Source: Cercis canadensis
Taxonomy: Eukaryota; Streptophyta; Magnoliopsida; Fabales; Fabaceae
NCBI GenBank assembly: GCA_003255065.1
Contig: QAOA01001366.1
Coordinates: forward strand, 1,270,962-1,334,961
Reading direction: 5' to 3'
DNA: 64,000 nt
Shown here: piece after piece, positions 52,736 through 64,000 of the stretch
How positions within the stretch are numbered: position 1 is the stretch's first letter
Layout of the letters: each line of letters begins with the position of its first letter
Notes under the pieces: generated by a model
Seen by the model: only the letters and a program-made list of their open reading frames with translations
The model's database searches: none
What the model was told of the DNA's origin: nothing
Position numbers and translations under genes: made by a program

Positions 52736-52969
52736 TTGTTACCTTTTAAGTTGCTGGTCTTCCTCTTCAGTTTCTTTTAGGTAATATGTTTTGGTTTAGC
52801 TCTCATGAGACTGAATTAGAATTTTTTTTCAATCCTTGGCAACCACTTTGCCTGGTCTCCCTTAGCATTTAGAAATTAGTCAATGATAAATGGAGTTTTG
52901 GAAGACAAGAGCAAACGAGGGAGAAGCATTCTTTTTTTTTTAATTTGTCTTTTTTTTGGGACTTTTAAT

Positions 52970-53545
52970 TATTTGAATTATTTTATTATAAATTATTGAT
53001 AAAATATAATTATTTAATATTACATTATCTTATTTTTTTATATTTTATAATTATTATTATGTTATAATTTCTTAAAACTAAACTAAAGAGTAAAGAAATA
53101 GTTTAAAATATTTTTGGTTTATTATTATTATTATTATTACGTAAATATTTTACTTTTTAGTGGTGATTTATGAAGTTATTGAGCTAGAGTTTAATTGAGA
53201 TTTTTTTTTTTAATCTTAAAGTATAATATATAGTTTTGCATAAAATTTTATATATGTCAAATATTGTCAAAATTTATGAACATTGATTATATCAATTTTA
53301 TTTTATTAAAAATATAGGTATTTAATATTATACTATTTAATTTTATATATTTTTATTATTATTATTATGTTAGAATCTCTTAAAATTGAAAAAAAACATT
53401 CATTACTTAAAATTATTTAAAACGTTTCTTAAAAATATTTCATTTTCACAAAATTTTTAAAATATTTTTAAAATATTTTCATTTTTTAAGTGATCGAAAT
53501 AGTACCCAAAACAAAATTTTGTTCTCCCCCATTTGTCACCGTTGC
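52970..53545. repeat. Right arm of a diverged long inverted repeat
   Basis: This is the inverted counterpart of 48705-49192, best matched at 53215-53465. The inner degenerate copy is at about 52975-53125. The arms bound about 3.8 kb containing the kinase-like and ATL-like fragments, both in plus orientation. Confidence 0.6.
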
Positions 53546-53714
53546 ATGTGGGCCTTTGGCCATCGTGATAATAATGCTTTTAGACCGTCTATCCCAAATG
53601 GATTTGGCTCTCTCTTTTACATCTCACTCGCGTGATGACGTGAGCTTACAATCACTCAAGGATGCCATTAGATCCCATCTATAACTCTCCTCAAGTTTCA
53701 CACCTACATTATTT

Positions 53715-54666
53715 GGGATGTTTGATATACAAAGTTTTTTTTTTGTTCTTAAAAAATATAATTCCTAGGAATCTTGTTTTTGGAAATGTGATTCTTAGGA
53801 ATATTACAATTTATGTTTGGTTGACCTTAAATATTCATAGAAATATGAGATAATATTTTTTATCTCTATGTTTGGTTCAAATATTTTTTTTCTATAAATA
53901 TTTATTATTTTTACAAAAGTATCCATAATTTTAATTTTAGAAAAACAACTTTTGCATTTATGCTTTGGCCAATTAACTAAATTTTACTGGTACATGTTAT
54001 GTTTTGGCTGCTTTGATGTTTTGTATTGAACATAGCAAAATAATTTATCTTATTAATGTCATTATCACTAATGTATGTGTGAATTAATTTTTTTAGATTT
54101 GAAGAGAATTATTTGGGCAAAATCTCATAATCAATTCCAAAAAAATGAAATTAATTTGTGTATTGTTGTGATTTCACCATTGTCCCAATACCTTATGAAT
54201 TCACTTTTTTTTGCTGGCTAATGAAGGCCTTATGCACGGTAAAAAGAAAAACAATTACTGTTATGATTTATTTTCCTTATTTACTGGTTCATGCCTTAAC
54301 ATTTTTTTTTTCTTGGCATATACTTGGGTCCATAAAACTTTATGCATGGTAAAAAGTAACTTTCAATTTTAGCATTATTTACTGTTTTTATTTGTTTGTT
54401 TTAATTTTAATATTATTACGATTATGTCATTAATGAATGATATATATGTCTTTTTATGTCTAATAAATTTTTTTATGGCATGAGAATCTAAGAATTCCAC
54501 CTCCTCTTATGAGATTTTTTGTGTGAAAAATTTGTTCCAAAACTGTTATCAAGAATCCTATTTGTTTGATAATATTTTTTAAAAAACTTTATACCAAACA
54601 TAAAAATCTTAATTTCTCAAATTATAATTCTCATAAAACTAAAAAAAATTAATGTACCAAACGCCC
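53715..54666. mobile_element. hAT-type non-autonomous element candidate
   Basis: The left end GGGATGTTTGATATACAAAG and the right end (inverse GGGCGTTTGGTACATTAATT) resemble the common plant hAT terminus GGGCGTTTGGTA. About 950 bp, with internal short repeats (GGTAAAAAG words near 54240 and 54350). No transposase frame. No perfect 8-bp duplication was found. Confidence 0.5.
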
Positions 54667-56035
54667 TTAATGGGATACACGTACTAATGGTGAATTGAAT
54701 ATACAATTATCAACGTCCATTTCCACTACATGCTCTTCAATAGCAATTGGTGTAGTTCTAACAAGGAAAGCAAAAATTTCTTAAAAAAAAAAAAAAATCT
54801 ATGTATAGTATGAATTTGGAACAGTCAGATTATGACTGTGGCACTAGTTTCAAAATGCCACTAATTCTTATATTTTAATTTATCTATTTTATATTTTTAC
54901 ATGATCTTCATCTATACAAAAGCTGACAACAAGCTTTTGCACTTATCTTCAATAAGGACGATGAGTATACTTTAGACAATAAAATAAAAGATAATAATTA
55001 TTAATAAATTTTTTAATAATTACAAATTTACTAAAGTATATGAATTTGGATGATAATTATATATTTTTAAAAATATTTCATTAAATTTTTAATTCGTAGT
55101 TATGTAAGTGTGAGTTACACTATAAAATACATATCTTACTTTAAAGGATACTATATAACAAATAAATAAAAAAATGCCCCGATAAAGAATCTGAAGAAAA
55201 CAAAGAAAAAAGGAGTGCAACAATTGGATAAGACCTAGTCAACAAATGGTGGTTAGATCTAACTAATTGAGCCAAAGTGATTAATATTAATATAATACAC
55301 TTTCTACTCTTGCTTGATCCTACTCTTTTTGCCCCTTTTTTTGGGCCCATCCATTGTTGTAGGCTGTAGCCATCGTTGGCCAACAACTACACTTTAACTT
55401 GCAAACCTCGTGGATTGCCTATTTGCTGGCGGCATTCCCAGGTTGGTGCTTATTGCTTAAGATGTCCAATGGGGAATAACGTGCCTTTTCAGGTTTTTCT
55501 AACGAGTAACAAAGTCAAAAACTCAAAAGGATTGGAGCGTAATGGGTTTCAAACTTTCAACCCATGGTTATGACTCAATCACTCAACTCAATAAACTAAG
55601 ACCTGTTCATAGAGGTTTACAACAAGTCCTTGACAATATAGTTATAAAAATATTTATATAATTTTAAAAGAATTCAAAAACAATTTATTTATTTTTATCA
55701 AAGTTAAAACTTGGACTGGTGGTATTTATACTACATATTTTCTAATAATTCTAAACACATGATTTCTTTTTGCAACAAGAGCACAAAAATTGATATATTG
55801 TTTGTTTTTTCGTACACTGATATATTGTTTATACTAAATAAAAATTGACAGATTTTATTCCATATAGTAAACACAATAAAAATAAACTTATCAATTATGA
55901 TGCATCACAAGATCAACAATGACATTGAAGATAAAATATCTATGTTAAATGGGTATTGATATGAGTTTCATACTCGGTACGATACGAAACGCAGAAATGA
56001 TAATTTTTCAAAAAAAAATGAGGTATAGGTACACC

Positions 56036-56040
<5 letters not shown>

Positions 56041-56069
<29 letters not shown>
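56041..56069. repeat. (AT)n microsatellite
   Basis: An uninterrupted AT run. Confidence 0.9.
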
Positions 56070-56070
<1 letters not shown>

Positions 56071-56843
56071 CAAATAGGAGTTTATTTTTCAGCAGGAGTT
56101 GAAATCATATAATTACTTCAAAGGTAGCTGAAAAAAATAACTTCAATTGGCAAATCATGCCTTGTTCCTTCAATTCAATAGAAAATATAATGGGGGAGAA
56201 AAGAGTAAGTGTAAAATAATGTTAAAATGAGTGTTTTAGTCATTTCAAAATGTATCAATTTTTTTTAAAAAAAAAGAAGTTGAGATGAGTTTACTCATCT
56301 TGTACGAGTTTTAAGTTTCTCTGATACATTTTGAAAATGGGTACAACACCAATTTTGAAGTATCAGTGTAACATAGTCAAATATAAACTTCAAGCTGTTC
56401 ATAAGCTATTTACACTCATTTTTTGAATTAGTTGTTTGGATTCAAATTTTATAATTGATTAATTGTTCTCATATATTTTCCTTTCCACTTTTATACGATT
56501 TTTTTTCTGAAAATTTTATAACGATAAATTATAACAAGTGTTCAAGGCCCAACAAAAAATTATAACAAGTATTTTTTTTAATGTGCAAATCAAGTAATAA
56601 TGAATGTATGGTAAAAATCTTAATTGCAAAATATATATGCGTATTACTATTAATCATGAGATAAAAATATAATTTTTTTTTTCTTTTAGAGAAAGAGAGC
56701 AACGTCCTATGCATGCAAGATAATAATGGGCATTAAAATTCAAATGGAACTCCAATTGGACAAACACACCAAAACCACTTAAAAATTTCAAATTCTTTGG
56801 GGAGACAGGGAGAAAGAACCAACCAAATTCTCGCAATTGCTTA

Positions 56844-57111
56844 GGGCTTATTTGCTTTGGTCATTTTCTATTTTTATTTTTCAATAAAAACAAAAAACAT
56901 GCTTGAAAATATATTTGATTGGGTTTAATAAAAATATTTTGTTGAAAACTTCTTAAATATTTCCAAAAAATATTTTATTTTTTGGGAACGGTTTTTAATT
57001 TTACAAACTAAATATGTTTTTTAAATATTAAAAATAAAAAATAAAAATGACTTTTAAGAAATAAAAACTGAAAATAATAATAAAAAAACATTTGCGAAAA
57101 CAAACATGCCC
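56844..57111. mobile_element. hAT-like MITE (268 bp)
   Basis: The end GGGCTTATTTGCTTTGGTCATTTTC is inverted at the right as GAAAACAAACATGCCC, with internal pairing of TTTTTATTTTTCAATAAAAAC and AATAAAAACTG. The 6-bp word AATTGC flanks both sides (56835-56840 and 57114-57119) and may be the remains of an 8-bp duplication. Confidence 0.55.
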
Positions 57112-58182
57112 TTAATTGCCACCATGCTCCCAGCTTAACTGCAACCACTTCACCCCCAAAAACCCATAATACAGCTGCAACCATCATTCCTATGCAACTT
57201 CCCATACCCCTTCCACCCAGGTTACCCAGACGGCTACCGTCGACACTAACTTTCCAGAAGGTCACAGAAGGAGATGCCAAGAAACCAAACACAGGGAATT
57301 GGCTCGCCCAAAAACAGATACAGAAGACCCAAGCACTTTTTCACACACCTCCATTGCCTCTTTTATTGCCCCAAAAAAGAAAAAATCATTATGGCACTTC
57401 ATATCCTCAACATAATAGACTAATAATTGTAGCAGTTAGTTCCAAATACCTCTTCCAAGCTTTATTTTGTAATCGGTCTTCGATTTCACATCTGATTTAA
57501 ACTTAATTTTTAACTCTTCTATTATTTATTTTTCTCTAATGGACTCTTCTATTAACAAATTTTTCATACCTCAACCAATAATGTACTTGAATGGAGCAAG
57601 TGCCAAGAATTGTGAGAAACTCAAATTGATAGTTTTTATAATAATCAGATTATTGTTTGATGAATTCAAGTATGTTTGATATGGTAATAAGAATATAATA
57701 GGTCTATTTAAGTTAGCTTAAGTATAATTTTGGGGCCGTAACTTAGGGGAGTTTTCCTCTAAATGGAATAGGCTAAATTAAGATCGTGCCAAGGAATATT
57801 GAAAAAAAAAAAATTTGTTTTGTAATTACAAGGTGTAGCTCAATTGTCAAATTGACATTCATGTGGGGTAAATCTTAAAATAATGTCAGAAATTTCAACC
57901 CTGCTAGAATCATTAGTGGCCAAGGCATGCTAAAATCAAAGTAGAAATTAGTCTTATATCAAAAATACAGAGAGCACCTCGTAGAAAAAAAAAAATTGTT
58001 TTGTGATGGATGCTTTGGCTATAATTCTAGCCACTAGTCTTTTTAATAAATGTGTTCTTCTTCTTTTATTTTTTGGTGCGTCTGTGTAAGTGAATAAATG
58101 TATATGTATGGTTTTTTTTTTTTTGTTGGGTCATTTTTCGTGTTTCAAATCGATAATATAAAAAATAAAATGAAGAGGCAAA

Positions 58183-58219
<37 letters not shown>

Positions 58220-58358
58220 TTTCTATATTTTTTAAGTAAAAAAAATGTAATAGCTATATATATTCATTTATTCCCTATAGAAGTTACTAATATTGCAGTC
58301 TTTGATTTAGTGGTTGGAGTTTGTGACAATTACTGGTTAGTAAGTACTAAGTAGAAAT
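57112..58358. other. Intergenic DNA with an unrecognised 102-codon open frame
   Basis: A plus-strand frame at 57192-57500 (starts MQLPIPLPPRLPRRLP) is Pro/Arg/Lys-rich with no known domain and no clear exon partners. An (AT)n microsatellite lies at about 58187-58215. I regard the frame as probably non-coding. Confidence 0.35.
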
Positions 58359-59195
58359 GACAAAACTTAGGTAAAGTTTCTTAGGTATTTGTGGTGCTGT
58401 TCACCTATTAAAACATTACATGTGTATTATTTTTACAACTCAGCAGCCACCTCAATGCCCTCACAACACTCCTCACTCTTATCTCAAATTTCCTCTATTA
58501 AACTTCTTCCTTGACAAACCCATTCTTTATCCTTTTAATCTCATTAACATCTACGCCACCAAAAGCTTGTGACCCTATTGTTCCTAGATTTCAACCACCA
58601 CCAGGATTAGCGCCGTTAAAAGTGCCGTCTTCTAACTCGGTGGTGTTGGTAGCATCGGTGAACCTCGGGTTTGGTACTGGTGGAGGAGTTGCTGGGCTAT
58701 TGGATGACATTGCCACATGTAGGGAAATGCATAAAAAGAAATTGAAAATGAAATTGGAAAGGGAAAACAGGAAATAGTGGGAGAAAGTTTTGTTCATTAT
58801 GTGTGTGTTTGACTGGAAAGGGGAGGAAGAGAGAAAATTTAAAAACACTCAAATGCTCACATGGAGTGAAATGATCGAGAATCCATGAAAGCTTGGGTCT
58901 TTTTCTCGCAAAATAGCTTATTTCCTCTTGGTTCAAAGCCAAATTCAGTGGCAGCAATTGATGGGTGGGATTTTGTTGGGATGAATTTGGTGCAACCATT
59001 GATAGAGTCGAAGAGGCTCTGGGTTGGGTTCATTGAGAATAACATAAGAAGTTCTAAGGGAGAAAATTTGAGAAAACAGTGATAAACATTGATTAGGTAT
59101 TGAGGTAGCTGTTGAGTTGTAAAAATAATACACATGTAATATTTTAATAAGAGAACAACATCACAAGTACCTAATGAGTTTTACCTAAGTTTTGT
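58359..59195. mobile_element. Long-TIR non-autonomous DNA transposon (837 bp) with internal open frames
   Basis: The end GACAAAACTTAGGTAAA, continuing through TTACATGTGTATTATTTTTA and CAACTCAGCAGC, is matched in inverse at 59090-59195, giving terminal inverted repeats of about 95-100 bp with roughly 85-90% identity by eye. Inside, plus-strand frames 58511-58777 (88 codons, hydrophobic start) and 58885-59082 (65 codons), with overlapping minus-strand frames, have near-normal composition and could be captured sequence. No transposase. No target duplication could be fixed. Confidence 0.7.
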
Positions 59196-61735
59196 CCAAA
59201 TAAAAATCCAAAAGAGGAAAAATGAATTATTATAAATTTATATTATCTAAACAATTACTTTTAACTGCTTGATAAAATAAGAGAGAGATATATTGAACAA
59301 AAGCACATTAATGTTTCTTAAACTTTATTATCTTTCCCTTTAAAAAACTTTTTTTTTTTTATAAATATTTTCGAAGAAGAAACAGGAAAGTCTGGATAAG
59401 AAAAACATCTTATTATTCGTTATTTGTGATGGGTGAAATATATACTGGATAAACTTTATGTTTCTGGTCCACTTGCCCTTTTCTCCCACATACCATCTCC
59501 ACATAAAATTACAATTAACATTCTTATAATAAATTTATCACTGCTCAATGAATTGTTGCTATTTTTTAATGCATAATTGATTCCCATGAAAGGAAACTAT
59601 ATAATTGGTTTACATTTTCAAGAAAGTAAGTGCGAGATTATAATAATTTTATGCAGATATATGCTTCTCATTTGCTTTTATATAAAGGAACAGTACTGAT
59701 TGAGATCTACATATACATATTCTATTCCTTTCTTCAAATAGAAATAGATCATATGCCTTTCTTTATATAGAAAAGTCCCTCGAGCATGCCTCCTTTGTCT
59801 CTAAAAGACAGTCCCTTCATGTGCTACAGTGCTAGTGGCCATTTTAAGTTTTAATATAAACATAAGAAATCTTCAGTTTCACACAGTGACCAATGGCTAA
59901 GAGCCCTTACCCAAAAAAAAAACCAAAAACTGGCTAAGAGCCAAACAAATGTGTACAGTGCAATCACTTAGTTGCATAATGGTTGGGACAGCAGAACGTA
60001 TCCAGATATCTACCTTGCCAATAAAATCAAAAGATAATGCAATTAACGAATGAAAACTTAATTAGCTAAGGTAATTAAATAATTAATTATTGCTTTTGTT
60101 CTGACTGGTGCTAAGCTCTGCCTTGCAGGACCACATTCCCTTCTTAGTTTAATTCCAAAACAAACAGTACCTGGTTTAGTACATTGAATCAAGCAGATGA
60201 GTGTGCCGTCCAATCAATACTAGTTTGCTTTCTCGCGAAGATCAACTACCTTCTCAATGATACGCCATCGTTTTCTAGCAAAATATGTTTCATTACCAGG
60301 TTACCATCGTCGTCGTCCGCCAGCTATGTCACATTTAATTAATGTGACCAATTAGTTCGTTCAAATAATTCACAAAAAGTTACTTAAAATAGCATCATAC
60401 GCACTGAATGAATTAACAAAATAAAACTATTTTCGATTCTTTGACTCTTCGCGGTACGTTCCAGTGATTTTGGTGAAAACTTGTTACAAAAGCATTTATA
60501 TAAACCGAAAAATAACAAATAGTTTATAGTTAAGTGATACTCGTGTTATTTTTTAAATTTATAAATTATGTATTTAAATTTAAAGTCGTAATTAAAAAAA
60601 AAAATCACTTTATACGTAAACATATGTCATGGTTGCCTAGAATATACCAAGCATTTGGTCTACTTTTGGCTACATAATATTGGATTTATATTGCAATGTT
60701 GTTTTTTATATGTAGTTTCTTTTAGCCTATATCTATTGATGTATAACATGCATAATTTTATATAATATTTTTATAAGGCCTAAACCAGTACACAAGAGTC
60801 CATATATAGCATAGTTAGCACCATATAATATGGGAATTAAACGTTGAAATATACATACAATTATAATAGAAATTTTTTATTAAAGAAACGGTCAAATATA
60901 CGATCAAACATATAGATCTAATAAATATATACAAAGAAAAAAAATTATATGAGTATATTATGTTTTATAATGAAAAGTTCGTTATTTAAAATATGGGTTA
61001 TCTATAGTAATTTTTAATATATCATCATGAGTATTATAACATATTTTATTGACTAAAACTAAAAAAAATTTAATCAAAACACTTATTTTTTTTATAAGAC
61101 AAAATACTTATTATTGAACTTATTATTATTTTTTGGTAACATATTAAACTTATTATTACATATGAATCATATCTCAAAATACTTAATATTCATAAAAATT
61201 ATTAGTTTTGATTAAAAAATATTATAATAATAATATAACCAAAATCAGAGTTTGTCACACCTACCCTTTGTCAATAATTACTAAATAGCTCTATGGAGAT
61301 TTCCAAGTGATTAAATAAAACTTAATCATTACAAATTAAACTTCAACCTTCTCCCATAGTTTATATACACGTCTCAAAAGAAAACTACCTATATCACTAC
61401 TTGTGATATAATTACATCTATTTACATGTCTCAAAATATGAATTTCTACCTAACTTTACACCATGACAAAGCTATAACAAAAGCTATGTAGATATCTTGT
61501 TTTGCTTAGCTTTGTGTACCCTGCTGCATATTACTAGATTCCACACCTGGAAAGAGTAAAATATTTACAAATAACATAGGTGAGATATATAATCTCAGTA
61601 GCCAGTAGATTGACATGCATGCTTTATATCCATTACAGTCCTTAAATCACGTAAGAATAATCCAGGAAAACAAAACAAACATGATCACATAGTTGAAAAC
61701 ATAAGCACAACACATATCATAACGTTCTCGTTCAT
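59196..61735. other. AT-rich gene-poor DNA
   Basis: No convincing coding exon on either strand; short A/T-rich repeats only. Confidence 0.5.
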
Positions 61736-61739
61736 TACA

Positions 61740-61905
61740 CTTTGGGGCTATATCAATTTGCCCCTGGGGCAGCCACAACTTACCCCATCTTCTTCATGGC
61801 ATAGGGCAGCATCAACTTGCCCTTAATTTCTTCCAGCTATAGGGCAGCTTCAACTTACCCCTTGATTCCTCAAGCTATAGGGTAGCTTCAACTTACCCCG
61901 ATGGC
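61740..61905. repeat. Imperfect tandem repeat with GGGCAGCTTCAACTTACCCC core
   Basis: Four copies of a 42-48 bp unit containing CTATAGGGCAGCTTCAACTTACCCC-like words, at about 61748, 61800, 61850 and 61873, in otherwise unremarkable DNA. GC content is higher than in the flanks. Confidence 0.7.
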
Positions 61906-63310
61906 CATTGCACATAAAAGAACTAGTTCTAATTCTTTAGTCATCTCGTAAGTCATCTCATAGTAATCATCTCATAGCACTCAATCACAAAAGGAAACAC
62001 CACATATAGTGGTTACATAGAGCATGCACTGTCAAAAGAAATTAAACAAGGTTTAAGGAAAGGCTAGCTACCTGAAATTGTTACAGCACTAAATTCCCTT
62101 CTCTTGGTATCAGTTTGTGTACTCTTGACGGAATTTCCTATTTCCGAAGTCATCATATAATCATGTGATTAGTTCACATGAAATTTTCAAAGTAAGACAT
62201 AGGTAACTAATAACTTCATTAACCTTAAAGTTTAAGAGAACTTAATTAGTTGACCAATACCCTTAAATTCAAGTAACCATTCCCCAATCCTTTCTTTTTC
62301 CTGCTTCACAAGATTGCTAAGAGTTTCACAACAGATAATCATCAGCAAGGAACTAACCCATGCACATATTTCCTTTATCATATAATCATATAATCTAGGA
62401 AAAAGCAAAGAGAAATGGATGTGTCTTGCTTTGATAAATATTTCCAAAAGCAAATACAAGAAATAATATGATGTTAAAGTATGTGCTACAATCCATGAGG
62501 CTTACAAACCTCGGTGTTTGCAAAACATCTGCATTACTACTTAATTAATGTCGAGTCTCAAACACCTTATTTACAGTCTCAACAATTTCTGATTAAACAT
62601 AACTTCAGTAGTATAAAGACTCTTGATTCTTATCACCACTAAAATATGTTGTGTTCCATCAATGACTTAATGGCTTTAATGGTTTAATAACAACTCTACA
62701 AAGGAGCAATTCAGTCCTATGTACATGAGAATACCCAAACCTTACCTTCAAATTTGAATTAATGATAAGAAAAACAATTCAGCTAGAGGTTTGCAGATTT
62801 ATAATATTGTAGATGCAATGCAGTCAGTGAATGAGAAATTCTGATGAAGCTAAGTATTTGGCAATGTCATAGACTCATAATGGCATATACAACTTCGAGA
62901 TTAACATATTGAGTTGTTATAGCACATGTATACTTACCCTTAACTCAACAGGACCAAGAAAGGGGATTCTAAAAAAATGATTATGTGCATTTCTTTTATC
63001 TGTCCTTCCAAGACAAGGACTTTTGTCATTCTTTTTATTAATAAAAAAAATAACAATTCACTTCAAGCTCACAAAAATCTGACACAAAGCTTTTATCATA
63101 AATATAATGGTTTGTTTCAATTTTGACGTGTGTGAGAAACCCATTAGTTACATGTTTATACTTGCATCTTTGTCTTTTCGTCAAGGAGAAGGAAAACTCA
63201 TTTTACACAGTCAGCTGTCTACCCTTCTACCTCGGTGCATAGGCTATTCGAGGTTCTTAGCACCTTAAGCTGTTATTTTAACCACACATTGTACAATTCA
63301 CAAATTAAAA

Positions 63311-63515
63311 CAAGTAATAGCTATGACCCATGACATAGAAATTCAAACAGGAATGACAGCTATAAGAGAGTCAATCACTCTAAATCAAATTATTTCCAGA
63401 GAATCTCCCAATAAACAAGTAATAGCTATGACCCATGACATAGAAATTCAAACAGGAAGGACAACTATAAAATAGTCAATCACTCTAAATGAAATTATTT
63501 CCAGAGAATCTCCTA
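63311..63515. repeat. Tandem duplication, period 105 bp
   Basis: The block starting CAAGTAATAGCTATGACCCA at 63311 recurs at 63416 with about 6-8 differences over about 100 bp. It contains ATTATTTCCAGAGAATCTCC. Non-coding. Confidence 0.85.
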
Positions 63516-63779
63516 ATTTCTTCACAGGGAAATCGAACCAAAGAAGAAAGTGGAAAGTCACCCACTTCATAACAAGTCAAGAAACTCATAAGAAAGAACA
63601 AGTCTAGCTTACAATATAACCAATAGAGACACAATGCAAAGAGAGCAGAGAACATGAAACATTGAAGAAACAGTACCCAAAAGCTCTAATTTAACTGAAA
63701 ATCTCTAAGTTATAGAAATCAACAATGAAATTCCAAGGGAGAAAGTAGCTTACATCGTGTAGAAGAAGCTATTCCTCCT

Positions 63780-63832
63780 CCTCTCTCTCTTTCTCTTTCT
63801 CTCTCTTCCTCTCCTTCTCTCCCTCTCGCCGC
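63780..63832. repeat. CT-rich microsatellite tract
   Basis: CTCTCTCTTTCTC-type repeats. On the minus strand this would read as a GA-rich leader followed at about 63755 by a donor-like GTAAGC, so a minus-strand 5' leader is possible. No coding exon was found downstream of it. Confidence 0.5.
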
Positions 63833-63833
63833 T

Positions 63834-64000
63834 AGGGGTGTAAGCCAAAACCGAAAAACCGACAAAACCGACAAAACCGACCGAACCGAACCGAAACCGA
63901 GTCAAACCGAGAGAAATGGTCCGGTTTTTGGTTTGTATTTTTGAAAAACCGAGAACCCCGGTTCGGTTTTCGGTTTGCCTGAATAAAAACCGAAAAAAAA
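63834..64000. mobile_element. Probable terminal part of a hAT-type element, cut by the window edge
   Basis: It begins TAGGGGTGTAAGCCAAAACC, a start seen in plant hAT ends, followed by repeated ACCGA/AACCGAC words and their inverse (CGGTTTTTGGTTTG, GGTTCGGTTTTCGG) within 130 bp. The other end is outside the window. Confidence 0.45.

Noticed and set aside
53490-53684. A 64-codon plus-strand frame beginning MIEIVPKTKF
   Set aside because: It overlaps the outer edge of the right inverted-repeat arm and has no family signal.
61740-61905. The GC-rich tandem repeat as a coding repeat protein
   Set aside because: No frame stays open across all units on either strand by eye, and no start or splice context was found.

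Overview
The window is nuclear DNA from a flowering plant, most likely a woody eudicot. The signs are AT-rich, intron-rich host genes with GT-AG splice sites, plant-specific families (TIFY-CCT-GATA factors, a class C plant BEACH protein, fragments resembling ATL and CDK-like kinases), and typical plant transposons (MULE-like foldback elements, MITEs, a Ty1/Copia element, a TRIM, L1-type LINE remnants). No prokaryotic, organellar or viral gene blocks are seen. The species cannot be named from the sequence.

Layout. (1) 1-10.7 kb: two GATA factor genes of the ZIM/ZML type (TIFY + CCT + GATA finger), both on the minus strand in tandem. The left one (1456-3062) runs off the window before its GATA finger, and its intron holds an antisense LINE remnant. 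The right one (6801-10699) is complete: 7 coding exons, 289 residues. Exons 1-3 of the two genes have matching splice phases and exon 3 is the same length in both, so this is an ancient tandem duplication that has diverged into GATA24-like and GATA28/25-like members. (2) 11.1-16.4 kb: a transposon cluster with two related foldback MULE-like elements (1417 and 1230 bp, with 9- and 10-bp target duplications) and two other inverted-repeat elements. The first foldback element starts about 430 bp upstream of the start codon of the complete GATA gene. (3) 17.0-48.3 kb: one very large minus-strand gene for a class C BEACH protein. I could follow 39 coding exons with consistent phases and no in-frame stop, giving about 3252 residues. 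Its introns carry a 4.9-kb Copia fossil with short LTRs, a 291-bp TRIM and several LINE tails. Just past its stop codon lies an orphan exon-like fragment. (4) 48.3-64 kb: no intact gene seen. This part holds AT-rich DNA, a roughly 4.8-kb island bounded by diverged long inverted repeats that encloses two broken host-gene fragments (an N-myristoylated CDK-like kinase start and an ATL-type RING-H2 start lacking its RING), several MITEs, two tandem repeats and a probable hAT end at the right edge.

Function. The GATA-TIFY-CCT proteins are nuclear DNA-binding regulators. The BEACH protein is a cytosolic or membrane-associated scaffold in vesicle and RNA-granule biology. Nothing in the sequence ties the two together. 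The most unusual structures are the foldback elements beside the GATA promoter, the exon-like insert in the loop of the second one, and the inverted-repeat island with two captured-looking gene pieces. I found no sequence that clearly amounts to a new multi-gene system.
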